From positions 1-64,000 of the forward strand of contig JAFJTR010000080.1 of assembly GCA_022559985.1 (NCBI GenBank): 64,000 nucleotides of DNA. Direction: 5' to 3'. The notes under the pieces were generated by a model. That model saw only the letters and a list, made by a program, of their open reading frames with translations. It did not search any database and was not told the origin of the DNA. The stretch comes from Parastagonospora avenae f. sp. tritici 18332-5. Its lineage: Eukaryota > Ascomycota > Dothideomycetes > Pleosporales > Phaeosphaeriaceae. The position numbers were made by a program, and so were the translations under genes. This document shows, piece by piece, positions 40,832 through 52,694 of this stretch; position 1 is the first letter of the stretch, and the number at the start of each line of letters is the position of its first letter.

Positions 40832-42108
40832 ATGATTGCTAAAATGGCGACAATCAAGCGAGCAACTGTAAGTCTTGAAATTGAACAGCTCATGACTGAT
40901 TCTAACAAGTCAGTATCTCATCCTTTTTGCAGTAGCAGCACCATACTTCTACGACCGCTACCTCGCATTCTCAAACATCGTGGCAAATTGGCCTGGAAAA
41001 CTCGAGCATGTCAATAATTTCAAGAGTCACGAAACCAAATTTACGGATAAACTTAAGAATTGCGAAGACTTGATTCTACATGAAGCCCTAGGCATCGCAT
41101 TTCTGAGCTGCGACCCTGGCCGCGATCGATGGAACACCGTCATGGTACGTTCATCATCACGTAAAACTCATGATAACTTTGAAAATGTTAATGCATGTAA
41201 AGGGCTATTTCCATCCCCCACGCCCATCCCAACCTCAAGGCGCAATATGGATGTACAGCTACGCCTCAACCCCCAACACCATCATTCCATTATCATTCAT
41301 TGACTTCCCGCGCGCGCACGATTTCCACCCTCTAGGAATTATCTTTGATGAGAAAACATCGCGTCTCTATGTGATAAACCACTCCCGCCATTCCGGCAGC
41401 GTGATCGAGATATTCCAGCTGTCCCTTGCAAACCACTCCGCGACGCATGTTCAGACTCTCTCGCATCCGCTCCTACACACGCCGAACTCAATGGAGATCT
41501 TGGATAATGGTAACCTACTGGTGACAAACGACCACTTCCTCCGCGCCGCCGTGTCCCCCGCGCTGTCCAAAATCGAAACCTTCTCCGGCATCCCCGGCGG
41601 CACCGTGGTGTCCATCTCGCCCAGCGCCCCCTCAACCGCGAGGATATTAGCCAGAGTCGCCTTCGCCAACGGCATTGTGAAACTCAACGCCACGACAGTC
41701 GTTGTAGCGAGTTCGGCGAAACCAGGGCTGTACTTTTACCACCTCACGCCTTCTGGTGATTTCGAATTGGCAAGGTTCGTGCGCACGCCGTCTGGGCCAG
41801 ATAATCTCTCTGTCGACACAAATGGTAAGGTCTTGGTCGCGGGCCATCCGTATGTGCCGAGTATGATGCAGGTGGCGGGGGGGAGGTGGAAGTGCGATGA
41901 GGAGGGGACGGAGGAGGAGAGGCGGGCGTGTGGGTGTTGGGCGGGGAGTTGGGTGGGGGAGTGGAGTGAGGAAGGGGGAGTGAGGACGATGTTGAGAGAT
42001 GAGGGAGGGGAGGTGTGTACTAGTAGTTCGGCGGTGAGGGATGTGGGGAGGGGAATGGGGATGGTGAGTATGCTTTATGGAAGAGGGATTGTCGTGTTTA
42101 GGGAGTAG
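40832..42108 (+). CDS. Paraoxonase/arylesterase-like beta-propeller protein
   Basis: Related to serum paraoxonase/arylesterase, six-bladed beta-propeller calcium-dependent lactonases or esterases; the fungal substrate is unknown. Exons 40832-40867 (36 nt), 40914-41144 and 41203-42108 (introns 46 and 58 bp) give 390 residues. The start TIKRATYLILFAVAAPYFYD forms a hydrophobic N-terminal segment like the retained signal anchor of paraoxonases. Characteristic motifs are ALGIAFLSCDPGR, HPLGIIFDEKTSRLYVINHS, TPNSMEILDNGNLLVTNDH and GPDNLSVDTNGKVLVAGHP. The Asn and Asp residues that hold the structural and catalytic calcium in the family lie in these motifs. A Gly/Glu-rich, Cys-containing insertion (RRACGCWAGSW) near residue 325 is unusual. 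Confidence 0.83.
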
Positions 42109-42809
42109 AGAGTTGGGTGGAAGGGTTACTGAGGGGGAGAGTTTCATGTGGATGGATGTGAAGGTATGTGGGAACAGCGCCTTCGCGCATCCGACATAAT
42201 GCTTAGTGGGGATTGTATGTGCGCTTTACGCAGGTAGAAGAGCACCGAGATGTTCAAAAGCCTACGGTCGTTCTGCATCATATTAGAATAGTTGCGTATA
42301 GCAGCGTTGCCAGAGGCGTGGATGCCACATTGATGTGAGTTTTGTTCATGGAACAGTTTTCAATTCAAGTGCTTGCTAAATCAAGCACTCCAAGTCCCTT
42401 AGCAAAAACGGCTCTACTCAAGACTTCTTCCAGCACTGTGACCCAAGCATGACATTGTGGCTTACGAATACAAGTCGGGAGCATTTAAGTCATCTTCGGC
42501 TTTTGAGCCCGCATTAAGACGCTTGGAACCAGTGTTGTGTTCCCGGGTGCAAGTCGTCCACGGTGGGAGCTCTTTCTCCTTCCGGTGCCTTTCTTGAGCT
42601 AGCGAACTTCGCAGAAGTAGTTGCAGAGATACTCTCTACCATGCTGCGCGCTGACATATATCGTCCTAATCCATGATAAGGCATGTCGTGTAGCGTATGG
42701 CCCTACCATACTCGTACCGTGCAGCAGCGGTCCACATCTTCCGCTCTTGCATCGAAGGTGCCCAGGCCGCATTTTTCTCTCCTAGAAAACCCGCCTTCCC
42801 AATATCTTC
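42109..42809. other. Convergent intergenic region
   Basis: About 700 bp between convergent genes. No gene is seen; open frames near 42683 are antisense to the oxidase 3' end. Confidence 0.5.
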
Positions 42810-44735
42810 TCAACCCCCAACTTCACACAATTCCCTTCCAAGCCCCTCTTCCATCACTTCCATATCCCCAACTCTCGTAGCAAACACCATCCCCAGTCCT
42901 GCCTCCGCATGCCACCCTACGTGACATCTAAAAGCCCAGGCGCCCGGGGAATCCGCCACAAAGCGAATCCACAACCACCCAAACGCCTGCAAACTCGCCG
43001 TATCCCTCCTCAGAAGATTCCTTTTTGCATCCTCCATGTCCCCAAGATTGGACGGCGCATATGCCCGCCCGGAACCCATAACCCAGAATTTATGCCCGTG
43101 CAGGTGAAACGGATGATTCCCGTCGTCGAAGTTTTGCAGCACGATGTCGATGGTGGATATGCTGTGTGTTTGGTAGACGAGGTGGGAGAGAGGGTTGAAG
43201 AGGGATGTGTTTATCCCATCTCCTGCATCCCCGTTTTCTTCTGAGGGTAAGTGCGGGGAATCGAGGAGAGTGTATAAAACAGGTTTTGCTGCGTCGAGGT
43301 ACAACGAGCTATCATTGAGATACCCACGAGACAGCGTGTGGTCGCGGATCTGAAACGAGGAGCGCAGGAAGAGCGTATGGTCTGCTGATTCTGGATAGGG
43401 GATAGGGAGCACGGGCGTGAGAGACGTGATGTTGAGGTCGCGGCATTGGACTTCGATGATTTGGGACCAGTCCGTTGTTTGGGGAGTGAGGCTTCCACTT
43501 TCTGGTGAAGTGTAGTCGATCACGCCCCAGGCTTCTTCTTGCAGCTCTAGATTCTCGTACGCGAAGCAGTGCGTTATCATCCTCGCTCGCAGCCAGTACA
43601 AGCCTTTATTCTCGTCCTTCGGCGGCGTCAAGACAATGCTGTAGCGCTGCCCAGGATTGATGTTCAAGCGTTGAATACTCTGCGGATGCACGTCCGTGCC
43701 ATCGACCTCCGTAACCTGGAAATCATGCTCGTCAATCTGCAGCGAAAACTCTGCAAACGCACCGACATTCAGCACACGAAGACGCGTGCTGGATGTCCTC
43801 GACAGATCAAATCTCGCCTGCGAAACACCCGTAGCTTTACATTTGCGCTTCGGCAGGTCCTCGCACCTGCGCAAATTCCGCCCGTTTATCAGCGCAGACG
43901 GCGGGACAGGCTCGTCGTTCTCATTGCCCGGAGCAAGATACTGCACCAACAGCTCTGACGAGAGATCATAGTAGTAATCCGACAGCATGACCACGCGGTC
44001 TTGCTCGTACGGGACTTTTTGCAGCGCTGTTTCTTCTCCGTCTCTGGCATGGATGACTAGAGGACCCACCAGTCCATCCGAGGCTTGCATGCTCATGTGG
44101 CTGTGGTAGTAATACGTGCCAGACTGGCCGGTGACGTTGAAACGGTAGGTGGAGGATCGACCAGGTGGGATGGGGCACTGCGTGACGCCCACAGTCCCGT
44201 CCATCCAGTTCGTGCCATTCTGGTAAAGCCCGTGCCAGTGTATTGATGTTGCGTTGATACCGCGGTTGTGGATGTGTACGACGATTTCGTCGCCTTCGTT
44301 GCATTCGATCATGGGCCCTGGGAAAGTCGCATTGATTAGTACCATAGGGCGGTAGACGCCATCTGGGTTGAGCTCGTGGTCTGAGATGATCCATGTGTAT
44401 TCTCGTGTTCTGGGCGCAGCGTTGAAATCCCAGGCAGGATCGAGTATGTAGTCCTCCTCCTGACGGAGTTGTGCAGAAGCAGCGTTTACTGCTTCAGGGC
44501 GAGTTCGGCGTGCGATAGCAAAGTCGAGGAGAAGGCCGAGTGTACAGATGATATTTATAGTGACGGTGACAATGAAGGTCCAGCGCCGCCGCTTCGAATG
44601 TTGTGTGGTTTTGTCTGCCTCTTTCCATCGAAGATCATGTTCGATATAAGAATCGGAGCTCTCGCGACTAGTGGTCTTGCCTTGATGTAATAGACCGACC
44701 TGCTCCTCCATCGCGATCGTATTTGGCTGGGACAT
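42810..44735 (-). CDS. Membrane-anchored multicopper oxidase (laccase/ferroxidase-like)
   Basis: Single-exon protein of 641 residues with three cupredoxin domains. An N-terminal cytosolic tail of about 50 residues is followed by a type II anchor (WTFIVTVTINIICTLGLLLD), so the oxidase domains face outward. Copper-binding blocks are SIHWHGLYQNGTNWMDG, GTYYYHSHMS and HPFHLHGHKFWVMG. The fourth block reads FRCHVGWHAEAGLGMVF. There the usual HCH is RCH: a His that normally binds a type 3 copper is Arg, while the type 1 Cys and the other two His remain. Other domain markers are MVLINATFPGPMIECNEGD, VMLSDYYYDLSSELL and RLNINPGQRYSIVLTPP. No FRE/FTR partner lies nearby, so a ferroxidase role is not indicated. 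Confidence 0.9.
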   Translation of the reverse strand: MSQPNTIAMEEQVGLLHQGKTTSRESSDSYIEHDLRWKEADKTTQHSKRRRWTFIVTVTINIICTLGLLLDFAIARRTRPEAVNAASAQLRQEEDYILDPAWDFNAAPRTREYTWIISDHELNPDGVYRPMVLINATFPGPMIECNEGDEIVVHIHNRGINATSIHWHGLYQNGTNWMDGTVGVTQCPIPPGRSSTYRFNVTGQSGTYYYHSHMSMQASDGLVGPLVIHARDGEETALQKVPYEQDRVVMLSDYYYDLSSELLVQYLAPGNENDEPVPPSALINGRNLRRCEDLPKRKCKATGVSQARFDLSRTSSTRLRVLNVGAFAEFSLQIDEHDFQVTEVDGTDVHPQSIQRLNINPGQRYSIVLTPPKDENKGLYWLRARMITHCFAYENLELQEEAWGVIDYTSPESGSLTPQTTDWSQIIEVQCRDLNITSLTPVLPIPYPESADHTLFLRSSFQIRDHTLSRGYLNDSSLYLDAAKPVLYTLLDSPHLPSEENGDAGDGINTSLFNPLSHLVYQTHSISTIDIVLQNFDDGNHPFHLHGHKFWVMGSGRAYAPSNLGDMEDAKRNLLRRDTASLQAFGWLWIRFVADSPGAWAFRCHVGWHAEAGLGMVFATRVGDMEVMEEGLGRELCEVGG

Positions 44736-45629
44736 TTCCGTTTTTCAGCTTTGGAAGCTCCCCAAACAGCCTGTTGTATCATCAAGTGAGGAGCATTTGG
44801 ATGACAAGGCCAGAGCAAGTTCGTTCAAAAGACCGCGAAGTGAAGTCTTCAGTGTTCCAAACTTTCTTCTCAAAATCGTCGGCCAAGGATCATTCCCTCC
44901 ACGTCTCCCTTGCAGCACCAGGCACTACAATTATTCGCGCGTGTGCCGTTCAAAAGCAACCTACTACCGAAGCAGCTGTTATATCATGTACTAGCCTGAA
45001 TAGACCCACCAGCTTCTTAGCACATGATAACGTTAAAAAGAAAGCCTTAAAGTCAAACAGCCGTTGAAAAGTGCTTCGACTTTCCAGACAACGCACCCGC
45101 TGGTAACAAGTGGCGCAAAACTTCGTCCGACCCAGCTTACGAAGTAACACCCAGAGCAGGAGCTCGTCCATAAATGCCCCGCCAACCATTCGCCGCCACA
45201 CCCCATTCCTCGCCCCGTCCCTCCTAGCGTACCACGGTATGACAGCCCAGCTCCGCCAATCAGCCGCGCACGCGCACACTGCGAAGCTTAGCCACCTTCC
45301 CGAAAAGCTTGAATCACGCAAGTATAGATTAGCAGGCTAATCGTGTAGTCTTTCCGCCACCCTGTGCACACAGGAGGCCTGCGAGATTGCTGATAGGTTT
45401 TGCATGTTGTAGGTGTGATCTACGCCTAAAGATGGGAAATATGGTCGCGGACACGAAGATTGATGAGGAAGGTGGGACCAATGGAGGGAAAGTTTGTGGA
45501 ACACTACTATTGCGCCCGTTTTGTACCACGGGTTGGCGTGTCGTTCTCTTGTTATTTATTCCGGTGGGGAAATGATCCCTTCTTGAAGATACTCCTGATA
45601 TTTAACACTTTTCACAGGGTGTACTCGCC
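44736..45629. other. Divergent intergenic region
   Basis: About 890 bp between divergent genes (oxidase, minus; phosphatase, plus). Short frames only. No element is recognised. Confidence 0.5.
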
Positions 45630-46803
45630 ATGGTCTGCTGGCTCGCCGTCTCCCTGACTGCGCTGGCGAGCGTAAGCTCAGCGCAGTTCGTCAAGGGAAA
45701 AGCCTTCGACCGTATCGCCATCATATGGCTGGAGAACACCGACTACGACCTCGCCGCTGGCGACCCGAATCTCGCATGGCTCGCGAAGAAGGGCATCAGT
45801 TTGACGAACTACTTTGCGCTCACGCATCCGTCCATGCCAAATTATGCGGCTGCCATCTCGGGCGACTACTATGGCATTAATCATGACAACACCGTCAACA
45901 TTCCCTCCAACATATCTACCCTCGTCGACCTACTGGAGGACAAGGGCGTCAGCTGGGGCGAGTACCAGGAAGATATGCCGTCGGTTGGTTTCACGGGCAA
46001 CTTCAAGAATCCGAAGACGGGTGCGAACATGTATGTGCGCAAGCACAATCCGGCAGTGTTGTACGATTCGGTTGCGAAGCAGTCGGACAGGCTGGCAAAG
46101 ACCAAGCCTTTGACGCAGTTCAGTGCAGACTTGAAGGCTAACGCGCTTCCTCAATGGATGTTTATTACGCCAAACATGACATCAGATGGTATGCGTTCGA
46201 AATTCTGTTATGCAGTCAGTCTACTCACACTGCCCAGGCCACGACTCGACCGTAACAGTCGCGGGATCATGGACTCGGAAGTTCCTCGAGCCACTTTTGA
46301 CCGACGAGACCTTCATGAACAACACACTCGTCATGGTCACGTTCGATGAGAACCACAGCTACGCGGAACAAAACCGCATCGTCGCAATATTGCTTGGTGA
46401 TGCCGTGCCGTCGCAGCTCGTTGGTACCAAGGATAACACCTACTACAACCACTACAGCGAGATCTCAACAGTCCAAGCCAACTGGGGGCTTCATACTCTT
46501 GGACGTTGGGACGTGGGTGCCAATGTCTTCCAGTGGGTAGCCGCGAAGACTGGCGACAGCGTACGTACATGGTCTGGCATTGTTCCTTTGAGCAAGACCT
46601 TCTTCAACGCAAGCTATGCTGGCAAGTTGAACAACAAGAACTCGTCGGTGCCCTGGCCTGTACCCAATAGTAATGCCGAGTATGCAGGGAGGACTGTGCT
46701 GCCGGCTATTGCGAGTGTCTGGGGAAAGCAAGTCGATCGGTCGGCGTATACATCCGCGTTGGAGATTCCAGATGGCCAGCATCCAGATGCGGAGTTCAAG
46801 TAG
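45630..46803 (+). CDS. Secreted acid phosphatase / phosphoesterase family protein
   Basis: Secreted phosphoesterase of the phospholipase C/acid phosphatase type family, similar to fungal phosphate-repressible acid phosphatases. Exons 45630-46188 and 46238-46803 (49-bp intron) give 374 residues. A signal peptide is clear (MVCWLAVSLTALASVSSA, cleavage about residue 18). Family motifs are FDRIAIIWLENTDYD, LTNYFALTHPSMPNYAAAISGD, WMFITPNMTSDGHDSTV (joined across the intron) and NTLVMVTFDENHSYAEQNRI, with HYSEISTVQANWGLHTLGR later. Several N-glycosylation sequons are present. It is expected to release phosphate outside the cell; regulation by phosphate is inferred from the family, not seen here. 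Confidence 0.88.
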
Positions 46804-48935
46804 AGTGTCTGAGAGAGAGGAACAGAAGTCTTTGATCTTGTGATCTGGTTCTTCTTTTGAGAAGTGAACAACCTTGCAGTTGAGGATATGCCCGGCAGTG
46901 GAAGTGGTCTAGACTCAGCTCTACATCTAAAGCCCGATGAACCCTTTCCGCATGCGCACACTCGGCATTGACACGAGGCAGTGTACTGTAGCGTAGCACA
47001 TACAATGAAACAAGCATGGGTGAATTGTCAGCTTCTCTGTCCAATTATATGCGGTACTACCCAGTTCTCACACCCGGTTCGTTTCCTCATAGGTGACAAG
47101 GTGCAGTATGGGTATGGATTGGTGCGTGCCCAAGCTGCTGCAGGTGTGCGCATTCGAATCAATTTAGCCATACCAGGATATGGGATTGTAAGAATTGCAG
47201 GGAAACGGGGCTGCCCTTGTTCGACATCAGGCCAGTGCACAATTTTCGTGTGCTTGTTGTCGACTGATGTTGACGCCAAACGGGTGGTTTCGCAATATGG
47301 AGGTGCATTGCACATCACGTCGTCAAGGTCACCTGCTGTCAAGATGCAGCGCCAAAGACATGCGGTTCGCTGGCTCAATGTCGGGGTTGAGCACGTAGCC
47401 GAATGCGCGGGCTAATTCGTGCATGCACATGCTGCGGGACGGAGCATGTCAAAATCTGGTGGATGCAGCTCGCAGTGCAGCCTCGAGTCCAGCTGACGAT
47501 GGCGGGCATCCGCCTCCTGCCCTGTGCCCTATCGCGAGCTAACGAGATCTTCGTCAACGAGAAAAGGCCGACGGCATGGTGTTGACTTGGGCGGACGAAT
47601 GAAAACGGCGGGAGGAGCAACAACCCCTGGTGCCCTTTGCAACCAGACGCAAACCGTTGCTGATGTTGTCGGAGCAGTTTGCTTCTTCAGGCGAACGTGG
47701 TTCAGCGTCGATTCACCATCGATGTCCGCTTACATAGCGCAGTTCTGCCCGAAAGCTCGGGTGAGCAGGAGGGATGCCGGTCTCGTCCCGATGCATGCTC
47801 GAGGATGCGAAACACAGACGCTGGGTAGGACAGGGGACGTCATGTAGCGCAGCTGTTCCTTGTGCATGGCGAGACATGGAGGAAAGCGGGCGGTTTTCCT
47901 GCGCACACACGAGCGACGGTGCTGGATGACTGATCTGCAGGCTGAACTGGAAGCGGACCGAGTCCACAGGTCCCGCCGCGTTTGGCGAGCAACGAGATGT
48001 GCGGCGGCGGAGAGGTGTCTCAGCTGCGCGCTCACCTCACAGCATCAGGGTCTCATCGCTGCGTGCATGCGCGGTGGCGAGCAGCGAGCAGCGAGCAGCG
48101 CACAGAGCGAGAGCGAAGCGTATGCTGATGTGCTGATGGCATGGCAGCTCCACGCGCGCGCAAGGGAGACGGCATGGTGAGGGGATGGGAACACAGCCAG
48201 CGCACACAGGCGACGGGGAGCTAGGCCTGAAGGAGGCGGCAGACAGACTGCGGGCGCTGCGTATGTAATCACCGCCCCGGTTCTGAGCCAGCCTCGCATG
48301 TGGTTTCAGTGGTGCAGAGCCAAGATTGCGCTGCAATCGAGGGCGCGATGAGCGCTGCAGACGGGCGACGAGCGACGGCCGACGTGAGTGACATGCGATG
48401 GCAGGCGGCAGCGTGCGTTGGACATGAACGGACGGGCGCTGGGCGTCGTCAGGCATGGCGCGCAGGAGCCGCTGCATGGATTTTCCGAGGCTGTGTGCGA
48501 AATTAGGCAGGCTTCCAGAAGGCTTCGCGCGGGCTTCCAAGTTCGCGCGGGCGGGACAGCAGTGGCAGTGGGGATGCGCGCTCGAGGACGGCCATTCGCT
48601 CCTGCCGTCCAACCTCCGCCCCAAGACGACACCAGCGCCCAGCACCAGCTTAGCCCGAACCTCACAGCGACTGCGTCCGCGTACCGCAAACCCTATCGCG
48701 ACCCTCAAGCCCTGATGCTTCTCCGACTGCAGCCAATTCTGCGAGTGCGCTGTATGCGACACCGCCGCTAGTCTCCCGTGCCTGTATCTGCCCTCTGGCC
48801 GTCTCTGGCACCAGCAACCACACGCCCGCTGCAGTCGTCTGGTCTCGTCTCAGACACCTGGGAGCTTGACTGTAGTCCCGCCAGCTCAGCATTCCTGCGC
48901 GGCGCGCCCACCGTCTGCAATCAATTGCGCCGCTA

Positions 48936-48968
<33 letters not shown>

Positions 48969-49551
48969 CTACTTGCTCTGCCCTGCTCTTGCGCCGCGCT
49001 GCTGCTGCCATTCCGCTGCCCACGAGACACCGCCGCCCGTCGCTCGCACCTGCCCCAGCACCCACCCGCCGCGTCGCATTCGCACCTCGCGCCTTCCTCG
49101 CAGCAATTGCCTGTGCGCCAGCGTGCAACCGTCCAGTGTCCAGTCCGCCGTCCACCACCGCGCCGTCGGGTCCCTGGGCCCTTCGTCGACATCGCCGTTT
49201 CAGATCGCATCTCAGATCACCGCGCGCCCTCGCCGTGTCTAAATCTGTGCTTCCCCCACGCCTCACGCCTCACGCCTGCTGCCACTCCGCATCGCCTACA
49301 GCGCTACTGCAATCTCGTCTCTCTCCGGTCGACACTGCCCATCGACTCGTCTGCGCTGCGACGCCGCTCCTTGCTTGCGCCCACGCCCTGTACCACCGCT
49401 CCACCGCGCGCAACCCACTCCAGACGACGCTCTGCGACCCCGAGACGCTGCCCATTTTGCGTCAACAATACCACATCCTCCCCTCTGTGCGGGAGGCTCC
49501 ACGGACGCCCCAGACCAGCATCGCCTGGTCGCCGCAGCATAGGTGGAGACG
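46804..49551. other. 2.7-kb GC-rich gene desert upstream of the cAMP phosphodiesterase
   Basis: No gene can be supported. Many overlapping open frames on both strands from 47.5 to 49.5 kb reflect high GC and low complexity, with no recognisable motif. The right 1.5 kb is C-rich on the plus strand and contains (GCT)10 at 48938-48967. It is probably promoter and long 5' leader of the phosphodiesterase gene, possibly with upstream open frames. Confidence 0.55.
48938..48967. repeat. (GCT)10 microsatellite
   Basis: Ten perfect GCT triplets in the presumed leader of the phosphodiesterase gene, followed by TCTACTTGCTC. Confidence 0.95.
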
Positions 49552-52500
49552 ATGGAACATGACATGTGCAATGTCATCTACATTGACCGGCGCGCCAACG
49601 ACGAGCACGTGCAGCGAGAGACGCTCTCCGATTCACTTGTTGCGCGCACGAGCACCGGCAATGTAGGCCACAGCTATTTCGCCCTGGGCAAGACGCCGCC
49701 CGCTGAGGTGCATGCGAACGTGGAAGCCATACTGTCCATGTTCAACGAAGGTACGTGCCGACACACTCAACCACGGCCACGCTACTGACACGCTACGTAG
49801 TCCACATCTGCGGTTCAGGCCGAACATGCTTATCCAGGATCGCCAGCATACTCGATTCGCCCAGAGGCAACGCGCCCATCTTTGTCATCATAGACGTCCC
49901 CTACGCCGAAGAGCAGCGCCTCAAGCGGTTATCTCGCGAACCACGCACGCCCTCGCCCACCTCTGGCCGTCTGATACGAGTTGATACGAGCGAACCCAAC
50001 GACATCTACGGTACCCACCTCCTCACCCACGTGTCCTCGGAGATCTCGTCCAGGAATTTCTCCAAGCTCGTTGTACCTGTGGTCATGTTGACTGGCCTGG
50101 AGCACGAACCTGGCCCGTCGGGCCTGCCCTCGCCAGGCATATACGGCGCGCAAGTTCTGACCGACAACGTCCGCATATCTCGCTACCTGGATGCCGGCGC
50201 TTTCGATGTCTTTTCAAGTCCTCTGTCCAAAGATCGCATGCATGGTCTGGTTATTCACGCCTACCGACTGCAAAAAGAGTTTGCGCGCGAAGAGGCCAGT
50301 TTTCTGACTTCTAAGAGAAATCGGAAACTCTCTTGGGTCGGTGTCGACGATGCCAAGCCTTACGGGTACCTTCGTGAGGCAATGGTTTCGAATCTGATGA
50401 CCGGTATCTGCAATCCAGAGACTGTAGGAGAGTCATTAGATGCCAAGTATGATTTTAGTTCCAGTGCGCAATTTTGCATACGCTAACAAAATCCAGTGAT
50501 TTCGACTTGAGCCGAGATCGCAGAGTCGTTGTGGAAGACGCGCTTGGAACGTGGGCTTTCTCCGCTCACGATTACACCGACGACGAGCTGCTCTACGCAG
50601 CACTAGTCATGCTTAAACATGCTTTACAAATGCCAGAGCTCGACAAATGGAGAATACCAGAAGGTATGTACTTTTCGTCTGCCAAGTGTTTTTGCTAACA
50701 TCTCAAAAAGCCGATCTCATTGTTTTCCTCCTTGCCAGTCGCACTGCGTACAACGAATTCGTCAAGTACCACAACTTCCGCCATGTTGTCGATGTTCTCC
50801 AGGCCCTTTTCCACTTCCTCGTCAGAATAGGAACATTACTTCCGTATCCTCCAAACGACTCCGCCAGCTCCTTGACCAAGTCGCCAATAGCTGAGCTCTT
50901 GAAGCCTTTTGACGCGCTCACGCTTCTCGTTTCTGCCATTGGACACGACGTTGGCCACCCGGGTGTCAACAATGCATTTCTTGTAGCTTTGAATGCGCCA
51001 TTGGCGCAACTTTACAACGACCGCTCCGTTCTAGAATCTTTTCATTGCGCCGCGTATTCACAAATACTGCGTCGATATTGGCCACAGGCTTTCTCGGATA
51101 GTGCGATGCGGAAACTAATGATTAACAACATCCTCGCTACCGATATGGGGCTGCATTTCAAATACATGACCGACCTTGGGAATTTGCAACAGAAAATTGC
51201 GCACGACCAGGGTGACACCGATGGCTGGAATTCGAAGATGAAGGAAGAGCAAAAGGACCTGGCCTGTGGTGTCCTAATCAAGTGCGCTGATATTTGCAAC
51301 GTGGTAGGTTGACGAAATCTCCATGCTCCACGTCGTGAAGCTAACATTTCTATCAGGCACGAAAGTTTGACACAGCGGCAAAGTGGGCCAACATCCTCAC
51401 AGACGAGTTTAGTAACCAGGGCATCATGGAGCAAGAATTACAGATGCCTTCATGTCTGTTTGGCGGACCGCCCGTCCGAGATGACTTGATCAAGCTTGGA
51501 GAGTCACAGATTGGCTTCATGAACATCTTCGCCTGTCCACTGTTTGAAGCAGTTACCGACATTCTACCAGCGATGCGATTTGCTGTCGATGAAATACTGG
51601 CAAACAAGACTGTCTGGGAAAGCAAGATCGACAGCGAGCGCTCAAAGAAGAGAGAACACCCCAATTTCTCGTTGGGTAAGCTAGCTCCTGCTTTTGCCGT
51701 CGATCCGTCTCCAAGCCCGTTCTCTGGCGGGCCGCCCAGATCGATTGCTGAAGTGAGTGCGCCAGTAATTACACCAGACGTAACCGCCCAGGAATTGCTG
51801 GGCGACAATCGACGTCGAGGTTCAAGCGGAACCATACAGGCCACCGTGGTAGAAGCACAGGGATCGCCAGCGAAAGTTGACAAGGACCCAAAACGGTTAT
51901 CTGCAGCAGGGCTCGTGGCACAACGTGCATCCGCATCTCCAGAATATCAAGGATCAAGACGAGGAAGTGGAGATGCTAGCTTGACGAAGATTCTTGTCAC
52001 GCAGACCCCAAACCCTACCGAATCGTGTCCTAGGGATCACACTCCAACACCTGAGGACCACAACCGAGGACAACGCAAGGACACACTTACTAGGTCTGCC
52101 TCCAAAAAGAACGACAGAGATGGTGCAAGACCTGTCACTGCCCCATCACAGGCCAGGCACAGCCAGAGTAAGCTTGCAGTTCCCTCAGTCCAACTTTCGA
52201 GTCTTACTAATAGTGAGCCAGATGTCAATCTCTATCCTATGCCGCAACCCTCTTCTCAAAGCCACTCACAGGTTGATTTGTCACATACGGCCAATGGTAA
52301 TTTCGACGGCTCAAAATTACAGCATTGGGATTCGAGCAAGATTAGTGGCGACAGCAACATGACACGATCCGATGCCTCGCGCAATTCGAGCTGGTGGCGG
52401 CAAATGAGTACTAGGCGTACTACCCGCGACACGAGAAATGGCGATACAGAAGGCAAAGCATCACACAAAGAGACGACACTCGACACCACGCCGTCAAATA

Positions 52501-52694
52501 CGACCTCAACTACGACATCCCCTACGATTCCCAGTCCCGATCGCAAGACTACGACAGGCAAGATAAAGAGTTTCTTCAAACGAAAGCCTAGGCACGAAGA
52601 GCAACCCAAACAGCTTTCCAGTTTTGGCAGCTCCTCTCAACTGCGCACACCGCCAACCCGCGATCCGAGCCGGTCATTGAACGGCGAAGATTGA
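49552..52694 (+). CDS. 3',5'-cyclic-nucleotide phosphodiesterase (class I, HD type) with receiver-like N-terminus
   Basis: cAMP phosphodiesterase of the class I HD superfamily, like yeast Pde2 and fungal PdeH. It lowers cAMP in the Ras/PKA pathway. Exons 49552-49750, 49801-50446, 50497-50663, 50711-51303 and 51357-52694 (introns 47-53 bp) give 980 residues. The catalytic core (about 335-650) shows YHNFRHVVDVLQ, SAIGHDVGHPGVNN, LIKCADICNVARKFD and FMNIFACPLFEAVTDILP. The metal-binding His/Asp residues are intact. N-terminal residues 65-200 (PIFVIIDVPY, RYLDAGAFDVFSSPLSKDR) resemble a degenerate receiver domain. The last 300 residues are Ser/Thr-rich, disordered and basic. The start at 49552 gives MEHDMCNVIYIDRRAND. 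An unusually long GC-rich region precedes it. Confidence 0.92.

Noticed and set aside
48037..49666. Large overlapping frames on both strands (241 and 266 codons)
   Set aside because: Low-complexity translations without motifs. Several frames are open at once because of high GC, and the last overlaps the phosphodiesterase start in another frame.
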